From the NCBI RefSeq assembly GCF_036327775.1, contig NZ_CP109598.1:4154001-4218000 (forward strand): 64,000 bases of DNA, read 5' to 3'. This document shows positions 58,954 to 64,000 of this stretch, one piece after another. Source of the stretch: Streptomyces sp. NBC_01498 (GTDB taxonomy: Bacteria; Actinomycetota; Actinomycetes; Streptomycetales; Streptomycetaceae). The position numbers and the translations under genes were made by a program. The notes under the pieces were generated by a model that was not told the DNA's origin, made no database searches, and was given only the letters and a program-made list of their open reading frames with translations. Positions within the stretch are counted from its first letter, which is position 1; each line of letters starts with the position of its first letter.

Positions 58954-59040
58954 AACCCGCCGTCGGCGAGGGCGTTGATGAAGGTGGCCCAGGCGTTGCC
59001 GGTGAGGGTGAAGGCGGGGCCGTCGGGGATTTTGGAGTCG
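58907..59040. repeat. Right 134-nt direct repeat flanking the cassette
   Basis: This segment is the gapless counterpart of 54559-54692. It spans the shared hairpin and the 3' two fifths of the intact DUF397 gene. Confidence 0.85.
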
Positions 59041-59159
59041 CGTACGGCCATGGCTCCGCCGGGGAGGTGGGCGCTTTCGACGCAGTTGACGTTGGCGTCG
59101 TTGCTGTAGCTCGACTTGAACCAGTGGACACCAGTCAGCGTGTCTGCCGTGGTTGTCAT
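58950..59159 (-). CDS. DUF397 protein, intact copy at the cassette's right end
   Basis: This 69-residue protein has the full DUF397 order: HWFKSSYSNDANVNCVES, GAMAVRDSKIPDGPAFTL, then NAWATFINALADGGF. ATG 59159 has AGGAG upstream. It begins only five nt after the stop of the XRE gene at 59165, so the two form an operon. Its stop overlaps that of the convergent GNAT gene by four nt. Confidence 0.92.
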   Translation of the reverse strand: MTTTADTLTGVHWFKSSYSNDANVNCVESAHLPGGAMAVRDSKIPDGPAFTLTGNAWATFINALADGGF

Positions 59160-59164
59160 CGGAA

Positions 59165-60043
59165 TTAAAGCTCCTTCATTGCTTTCTTGATCAGGCTCAG
59201 AGACTCCTCGGGCCCTGGAGCCAACGCTTGCAGGTCGTTGAAGGCTTCCGCGTACAGCTCGACATCCGGCTGGCGACGCAGCACCCAAGAATCAGCCAGA
59301 TGTTCCAGATGCACCAACGGCTTGAGGGCAGTGTCGTCCCGGAAGTGAAGAGTGCAGAAAGCTCCGTTCATGCATCGGTGAAGGCCGGCCTTGAACGGAA
59401 CTACCTGGACCTTGATGTTGGGTTCGGAGGCAGCTTTGATGAGGTGAGCAAGCTGGGGCCTCATGATCGAGGGCCCTCCCACCTGCCGGAGCAGCACAGA
59501 CTCGCTGATCACCACCACATACTTGAGCGGCGGCTCCCGATGAAGAACCTTCTGCCGTCTCATTCGCAGTTCCACCATACGGTCGATGTCCTCCGCCGAA
59601 CGGCCGTTGTGCGAGTTCTGGTGGAGCACACGCACGTACTCGGGCGTCTGGAGCAGCCCCGGCACCCACTCGGACTGGTACGTGTGCACCACCGAGGCCG
59701 AGGATTCCAACCCCAGAAACGCATTGGCACCAGGGCCGATGACCGGGCGGAACGCGGTTGACTGCCACCAGTCTCGCTTCGTCTTGGTGACGGCTGCGTA
59801 CTCCTTGAGCTGTTCAGCCGTCGCTTCGTCCACCCCGTAGACCTGGCACAGCGCCATGATGTCGGAGGGTTCGACGGTCGCGTTGTCCCCTGTCTCCAGC
59901 CGGGTCAGTTTGGAAGGGCTCCAAAGCAGCTTCTTCACAACCTGAGTTGACGTCAGTCCTGCCTTCAACCGGATCTGGCGCAGCTCACTGCCGAGTTGCA
60001 AGCGACACAGCGTGGGCGTCGCCGCCTCCGTATCCGTCATCAT
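59165..60043 (-). CDS. XRE-family regulator with DUF5753 domain
   Basis: This 292-residue protein has a helix-turn-helix (about 18-75: LGSELRQIRLKAGLTSTQVV, LWSPSKLTRLETGDNATVEP) and a DUF5753 domain (YQSEWVPGLLQTPEYVRVLH, QVVPFKAGLHRCMNGAFCTL). It pairs with the adjacent DUF397 gene. ATG 60043 (or the next ATG) has GGAGA upstream. The upstream region carries one GCAAGTTC (60165-60172 on the minus strand), similar to the cassette operators but unpaired. Confidence 0.92.
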   Translation of the reverse strand: MMTDTEAATPTLCRLQLGSELRQIRLKAGLTSTQVVKKLLWSPSKLTRLETGDNATVEPSDIMALCQVYGVDEATAEQLKEYAAVTKTKRDWWQSTAFRPVIGPGANAFLGLESSASVVHTYQSEWVPGLLQTPEYVRVLHQNSHNGRSAEDIDRMVELRMRRQKVLHREPPLKYVVVISESVLLRQVGGPSIMRPQLAHLIKAASEPNIKVQVVPFKAGLHRCMNGAFCTLHFRDDTALKPLVHLEHLADSWVLRRQPDVELYAEAFNDLQALAPGPEESLSLIKKAMKEL

Positions 60044-60297
60044 CTGCTCTCCATTCCGGGCAGTGCCCAGCGATGTATCTCGCCTCCGCGAGCAACGTTC
60101 TGCGTAAGAGCGGGAGTCTTCATCTTCGGCCGAACTTCCCGCTCACCAGCGGCAATTCGCGTCAGAACTTGCTCGCGCATTTTCACCAGAACACTTCCGG
60201 GGCTCCTGTGCTGATGCGAGGCTATACGCACCGCTCACACACCGCAGTCGATTAGGCGCTTTGCGTGAGCGCGGTGACTCGACGACAAGGACTCCCG

Positions 60298-61233
60298 ATG
60301 CCTCCCACGACGCGCAGCGCGACTCCCGCAACTCCCGCCCCGACCAACGCAGTCGACATACGGGACTGCGTCCGCCTGAGCATCTCGTTCCGCCCCCACA
60401 TGCGCCGCGTCGCGCATCTGCGTCACATCGTCGGCGCGCTCCTGCGGGAGGGTGGGATCGAGGAGGGCGCCGTCGAGAACGCGCAGCTTCTCGTCAGTGA
60501 GATCGTCACCAACGCCGTGGTGCACGGACGCGGCGACTGTGTCCGGTTCTCGATCTCGTACGAGAGACGCGGCGATGTGCTGATCGAAGTGGACGACGGC
60601 TCCGCCGCGCTGGTCGAGGTGCGTCATCCGGATGCCGACGACGAGGGCGGCCGGGGGCTCCTGCTCGTTGCCGCGCTCGCGCGGGCGGCGACGCGTACCG
60701 GCGGCTCGCGCTCTGCGAACGACATCAACAGGGTGCAGCCGCAAGGGAATCGAGCCGGTGACCGTTGCCAGGGCCCTGGCCTTTCACGTCATCGCGACCG
60801 CCGCAGTCGGCGGTTCGCTCGTGGTGGCTCTGCTGCGCGGCTGCTGACCGGACCGGCTCTCCTCAATTCCCGACCCTCAACCCCCAAGACCCAATCGCTG
60901 TCCCAGCTCGCCCGCTGGCGACCTTCGAGGAGTGACCTTGCTGTCCCTGATCCCGTTCCACGAAATCACCCACCTGTTCACCGAGTTCGAGCACACCGCC
61001 TGGCGGCTGGAGACCCGGCACGGATACGCGACGGACCGCGACAGCCCGAGGTGGCAGCGCTGGAAGGCCGGCGCGGACATCGCGAACGAGCCTTTCGACA
61101 CCTGGCGTACGAACGTCCGGGAGCAGACGGCTCTCGGCAAGCGGTTCGAGCGGGTGCGGCTCGTCGACGACCCGCCGACCGAGGGCCAGCGATTCCTCCT
61201 CGCCTCCGGGCTGGGCAACGTCGCCGCGGGTGA
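60298..61233 (+). CDS. RsbW-like ATPase, C-terminus probably frame-shifted
   Basis: Residues 30-135 form a GHKL ATPase: LSISFRPHMRRVAHLRHIVG, N box ENAQLLVSEIVTNAVVHG, G1 EVDDGS, G2 GRGLLLVAALA. In relatives the fold closes soon afterwards with a W-C strand such as KTTWC. Here that strand is missing and the open frame continues as Arg/Pro-rich sequence to 61233, across the next gene. The recognisable part ends near 60690. I read this as a frameshift or decayed 3' end. ATG 60298 has AAGGA upstream. Confidence 0.6.
   Translation: MPPTTRSATPATPAPTNAVDIRDCVRLSISFRPHMRRVAHLRHIVGALLREGGIEEGAVENAQLLVSEIVTNAVVHGRGDCVRFSISYERRGDVLIEVDDGSAALVEVRHPDADDEGGRGLLLVAALARAATRTGGSRSANDINRVQPQGNRAGDRCQGPGLSRHRDRRSRRFARGGSAARLLTGPALLNSRPSTPKTQSLSQLARWRPSRSDLAVPDPVPRNHPPVHRVRAHRLAAGDPARIRDGPRQPEVAALEGRRGHRERAFRHLAYERPGADGSRQAVRAGAARRRPADRGPAIPPRLRAGQRRRG
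60758..60847 (+). CDS. Possible 29-aa membrane peptide
   Basis: A GTG at 60758 with AAGGGA nine nt upstream opens a 29-codon frame. It has a single hydrophobic helix (ALAFHVIATAAVGGSLVVAL) and ends RGC. It lies inside the dubious 3' extension of the ATPase frame. It could be a genuine small membrane protein or the displaced C-terminus of that gene. Confidence 0.4.
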   Translation: MTVARALAFHVIATAAVGGSLVVALLRGC

Positions 61234-61444
61234 GGACATCCGTCACCTCACTCGCGCGGAGGCCGAGCGGCTCGAACTGCCCGAGTTCGACTTCTGGTTG
61301 TTCGACTCCCGGACCCTCGTCAAGTTCGTCATCGACCCCGAGGGAGCCGAAACCGTCGCCCGCGCCTGCCAGGCCCGCGACACCGCCTGGCACCACGCCG
61401 TGCCCACGGGGGAGTTCCAGGCGCGGGCACTGTCCGCTCACTGA
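60938..61444 (+). CDS. DUF6879 protein, second copy
   Basis: This protein of about 168 residues is built like the cassette DUF6879 protein: FTEFEHTAWRLETRHGYATD, FERVRLVDDPPTEGQRFLLA, IRHLTRAEAERLELPEFDFW and a C-terminal DTAWHHAVPTGEF. The TTG at 60938 is preferred because GAGGAG lies five nt upstream; a GTG at 60932 would adjoin that site. The function of the family is unknown. Confidence 0.82.
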   Translation: MLSLIPFHEITHLFTEFEHTAWRLETRHGYATDRDSPRWQRWKAGADIANEPFDTWRTNVREQTALGKRFERVRLVDDPPTEGQRFLLASGLGNVAAGEDIRHLTRAEAERLELPEFDFWLFDSRTLVKFVIDPEGAETVARACQARDTAWHHAVPTGEFQARALSAH

Positions 61445-61561
61445 CGCGTCCGGCTCGTCACCCGTGCAGGGACTTCTCGCGACAGTGTGGCGGCCCGACC
61501 CGGTCACCCCGTCGGATCGTAGGCTTGGTGTCCCCCACGGACGACCCGAAAGGCCCGCCCC

Positions 61562-62308
61562 ATGCCGGCACCCCGTCAGCCCGCCGACCGATTCAGTCGC
61601 AGGTTCGAGGAGGTGGGGGCGCAGATCGGGGCCGGGGCCGTCGCGCAGGCGGGGGTGTGTGAGCGGTATCAGCCCCCGGGCGGGACCTGGTCGCTGGACT
61701 ACGGGGCCGGGCTGCTGCGGGTCGGTGAGGTGACCGTGCACCAGTCGCCGCTCGGGTCGCTCGGGCATGACGGTAGCTGGCTGTGGGCATGGGCCAACGA
61801 GGGCACGCATCCGCCCGGTTCGCCGCGGCTGACCCTCGCGGAGTGGCTGCGGGAGTTCGGGGAGCGCCATCAGGTGCACGAGTTGGCCGCTCCGCGACTG
61901 GAACTGGCCGAATTTCCGGACCCCTTGTCGGCCGCCCGGCGACTGGCGCTGGTGGCTCTCGGAGTCGTACGCACGCGTGGTGTCGCGGATGTCCGGCTGG
62001 AGTCGGGGGCCCGTGCCTTCGTGCTCGTCGACGATCCCGCCGTCCCCGAGGCCGTGTTCGACGGTGGGTCGCTGCCGGGTCTCTTCGCTCACGCGATTGG
62101 CCTGTTTCCGTACGATCCCAGGCAGACGGTGGCCGGATATCTACGGCGGCACGGTTTCGCGACCCACGAAGCGACCGACGGACGACACGTCCACGGGGAA
62201 CGCGACGAGGCGACGGTCGCCGTGCGTTTCACGGAGGACGGCCTGATCGCGGCCGTGTCTCACGGTGCCCGGCCGGGGGCGCAGAGTGCGCGCGCCGTGT
62301 CCGAATAG
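61562..62308 (+). CDS. DUF6882-like protein
   Basis: This 248-residue soluble protein shows CERYQPPGGTWSLDYGAGLL, SPLGSLGHDGSWLWAWANEG and HAIGLFPYDPRQTVAGYL. I associate this arrangement with the uncharacterised DUF6882 family. It has no signal peptide or membrane segment. ATG 61562 follows AAAGG; TAGGCT near 61520 may be its -10. It stands alone on its strand after DUF6879. Confidence 0.78.
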   Translation: MPAPRQPADRFSRRFEEVGAQIGAGAVAQAGVCERYQPPGGTWSLDYGAGLLRVGEVTVHQSPLGSLGHDGSWLWAWANEGTHPPGSPRLTLAEWLREFGERHQVHELAAPRLELAEFPDPLSAARRLALVALGVVRTRGVADVRLESGARAFVLVDDPAVPEAVFDGGSLPGLFAHAIGLFPYDPRQTVAGYLRRHGFATHEATDGRHVHGERDEATVAVRFTEDGLIAAVSHGARPGAQSARAVSE

Positions 62309-62652
62309 GCCGCAAACGTCTCTTGGCGTGATTCATGCCGTCGCGCGTGATCGCTCGTGCGTCGGCCGGGGGTCGTTTGCCGTTCGGATGGAACTACACC
62401 TGCACGCGGCCAAAACGTGAGAAAGGCCGGATTGGCACAGAGTCAGGCGGACACGGGGCGTAGTCGTCGCAGTAAACGACCCACAAACGACCCCGGTCCG
62501 GTGCTGCAACGAGAGCGGGAAATCGTCAGGGTGTAAGGGCGCCTTCCGCCGGTAGGGCACGTTCCGGTTTCACCGACAAGCTGAGAGCACTGACCAGTTC
62601 TAACCATGTTGACAGTTGACAGATGTCTCATTCGAGAGGGCTGCACAGGCGC
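62309..62652. other. AT-richer intergenic region with an 11-bp inverted repeat
   Basis: No gene is evident in these 344 nt. GGGGTCGTTTG (62369-62379) is the exact reverse complement of CAAACGACCCC (62484-62494), 104 nt apart. A second AAACGACCC lies at 62474-62482. Near the 3' end TGTTGACAGTTGACAG (about 62608-62624) contains a doubled TTGACA, a good -35 candidate for the next gene. Confidence 0.5.
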
Positions 62653-63855
62653 ATGAGTGGCTATTTCACCACGGAATTCCATGAACGGCTCCGGGCCCAG
62701 GTCCGGGCCTTCGCCGAGTCCGAAGTCCGTCCCCGCATACCCGAGATGGAGGCGTCCAAGTCCGTCCAGCACGAGCTGTCGCAGCTCATCGCCTGGCAGG
62801 GCTGGCTCGGCGTCACCATCGATCCCGCGTACGGCGGCATGGGCGCCGGCCACGTCGCGAAGACGATCATCATCGAGGAGCTGGCGCGGGTCAGCGGGGC
62901 CATGGGCGCCATGGTGCAGGCGTCACAGCTCGGCGTCGCGAAGATCATCCACTTCGGCAGCGACAGCCAGAAGAAGACCTGGCTCCCCGAGATCGCGGCC
63001 GGCGGCTGTCTGCCCACCATCGCCGTGACCGAGGCCGGTTCCGGCGGCCACGTCCTGGGCATGGAGGCCACCGCCCACCGCGACGGCGACGACTACATCC
63101 TCAACGGCTCGAAGGTCTTCGTCGGCAACTCGCACGTCGGGGATCTGCACGGTGTCGTGGTGCGCACCGGACCGGGCAGCAAGGGCCTCTCCGCGTTCCT
63201 CGTGGAGGCGGACCGCCCCGGCTTCTCGCTCGCCCCGCACCGGCCCGCGATGGGCCTGCACGGCTTCTCCTTCGGTGAGCTGATCTTCAACAACTGCCGG
63301 GTGCCCGCGGCGAATCTGCTGGGCAACGAGGGCGACGGGCTGCCCGTCGCGTACTCCTCCAGCATCCTGTACGGGCGGGCCAACCTCACCGCCGTCGCGC
63401 TGGGCATCCACCGGGCGATCCTGGAGGAGACGGTCAAGTTCGCCACCAGCCGCCAGCGCTACGGTGCTCCGCTCTCCGAACTCCCGACGATCAAGCAGAA
63501 GTTGGGGAAGATGCAGTCGCAGCTCATGACGGCGCGGCTGGCGGCCTACCACGCGGTGCATCTGCTGGACCAGGGACTGCCCTGCGACGCCGAGCTGATG
63601 AACGCCAAGCTGGTGAACGTCGAGTCGGCGATGGACTCCGCCCGTACGGCGATGGAGATCCACGCGGGCATCGGCCTGTCGGCGGACCGCCCGATCGAGC
63701 GCTACACGCGCGACGCGTTCCACATCTTCGCCCCGGCCGGCACCTCCGACATCCAGCTCCAGCGGCTGGCGGAGACGGCGCTGGGCACGTCCAAGGGCGA
63801 CTGGTCACGACGACTGGCCGCCCACACCGGAGTGGGGGCGGCCGTCCCGGTCTGA
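62653..63855 (+). CDS. Acyl-CoA dehydrogenase-family protein without the catalytic glutamate
   Basis: This 400-residue protein has the normal ACAD length and order: an N-terminal helical domain, then IAVTEAGSGGHVLGMEATA (FAD/substrate beta domain) and the C-terminal RQRYGAPLSELPTIKQKLGK arginine motif. The usual catalytic base in YEGT is replaced: residues 361-364 read PAGT, with Ala362 at the Glu position. The alternative Glu site of isovaleryl-type enzymes is also not acidic (ILYGR). It may be a non-dehydrogenating homologue or use another base. ATG 62653 is chosen; an in-frame start 30 nt upstream is possible. Confidence 0.85.
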   Translation: MSGYFTTEFHERLRAQVRAFAESEVRPRIPEMEASKSVQHELSQLIAWQGWLGVTIDPAYGGMGAGHVAKTIIIEELARVSGAMGAMVQASQLGVAKIIHFGSDSQKKTWLPEIAAGGCLPTIAVTEAGSGGHVLGMEATAHRDGDDYILNGSKVFVGNSHVGDLHGVVVRTGPGSKGLSAFLVEADRPGFSLAPHRPAMGLHGFSFGELIFNNCRVPAANLLGNEGDGLPVAYSSSILYGRANLTAVALGIHRAILEETVKFATSRQRYGAPLSELPTIKQKLGKMQSQLMTARLAAYHAVHLLDQGLPCDAELMNAKLVNVESAMDSARTAMEIHAGIGLSADRPIERYTRDAFHIFAPAGTSDIQLQRLAETALGTSKGDWSRRLAAHTGVGAAVPV

Positions 63856-63909
63856 CGGATCGTCAGACCGCGTGATGCTGTGTCGGTGACAAGCCGAGTG
63901 ACGTCGTGT

Positions 63910-63937
63910 CAGGTCCTGTCCGTGCGGACGGGGCCTG
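63910..63937 (+). terminator. Hairpin terminator after the acyl-CoA dehydrogenase-like gene
   Basis: CAGGTCCTGTCCG (63910-63922) and CGGACGGGGCCTG (63925-63937) pair over 13 bp allowing two G-T pairs. In practice the innermost pairs open to form the loop. It lies 55 nt beyond the stop and is followed by GTTCGC. Confidence 0.6.
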
Positions 63938-64000
63938 GTTCGCTGCACGACGTGAAGGTTCCTTCACCGTGAGGTTCTCCTCGCCGCGAAGGTTTCCACG

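Noticed and set aside
54559..59040. The cassette considered as a prophage, integrative element or transposon
   Set aside because: No integrase, transposase, tRNA attachment site or terminal inverted repeat was found. Direct DUF397 repeats and homologous recombination explain the structure better.

Overview
The window is chromosomal DNA from a high-GC actinomycete, almost certainly a Streptomyces. Codon third positions are overwhelmingly G or C, GTG and TTG starts are common, several genes look leaderless (a -10 hexamer 7-9 nt before the start codon), and the gene families are Streptomyces-typical: XRE(DUF5753)/DUF397 pairs, a SARP-type AfsR, an SCO4402-family protein and a PQQ-repeat kinase. 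No tRNA, rRNA, CRISPR array, transposase or phage gene was seen.

Layout. 1-7.8 kb: start of a primase/polymerase-like gene, a TPR-type regulator, a Pro/Gln-rich membrane protein, a substrate-binding lipoprotein, an SCO4402-family protein and purU. 7.9-13.3 kb: a signalling block with an ECF-type sigma factor coupled to a zinc-finger anti-sigma protein, a STAS anti-anti-sigma factor, an EF-hand calcium sensor and an RsbW-like ATPase. 13.3-20.2 kb: a GlxA/AraC regulator, two MFS exporters, a flavin monooxygenase and a PNPOx-fold protein. 20.4-30.3 kb: the core antibiotic-control locus. It has a TetR regulator, a VOC protein in the position of kbpA, the kinase afsK, two small envelope genes, the tiny activator afsS and its transcriptional activator afsR. 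A direct-repeat operator candidate lies about 200 nt upstream of afsS. 30.7-41.6 kb: a Tat-exported PHP metallohydrolase, an F420-type oxidoreductase, a DinB protein, a MurJ-like flippase, a MacB/FtsX-type ABC pair and fbiC, which makes the F420 chromophore FO. 42-54.5 kb: an ADP-ribosylglycohydrolase-fold protein lacking its metal ligands, a sodium:solute symporter, an XRE/DUF397 pair matching the Scr1/Scr2 type, a GPP34 protein, a D-Ala-D-Ala carboxypeptidase, a polytopic membrane protein and an APH-like kinase.

54.5-59 kb is the most interesting part. A seven-gene, less GC-biased cassette (75-aa protein, DUF6879, XRE/DUF5753, 138-aa protein, DUF6875, degenerate protein-kinase fold, GNAT) lies between two 134-nt gapless direct repeats, about 84% identical by hand count. 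Each repeat is a terminator hairpin plus the 3' end of a minus-strand DUF397 gene. The left DUF397 copy is a decayed relic; the right one is intact and paired with its XRE partner. Two promoters inside the cassette carry the same GGCAAG direct repeat with an exact 10-nt period, a likely operator for the cassette's own XRE protein. It looks like a self-regulated module inserted at, or exchanged through, a DUF397 locus. Its product and function are unknown.

60.2-63.9 kb: an ATPase whose C-terminus looks frame-shifted, a possible 29-aa membrane peptide, a second DUF6879 protein, a DUF6882-like protein and an acyl-CoA dehydrogenase homologue lacking the catalytic glutamate. Many intergenic and low-complexity coding stretches hold short tandem repeats; these are listed individually.
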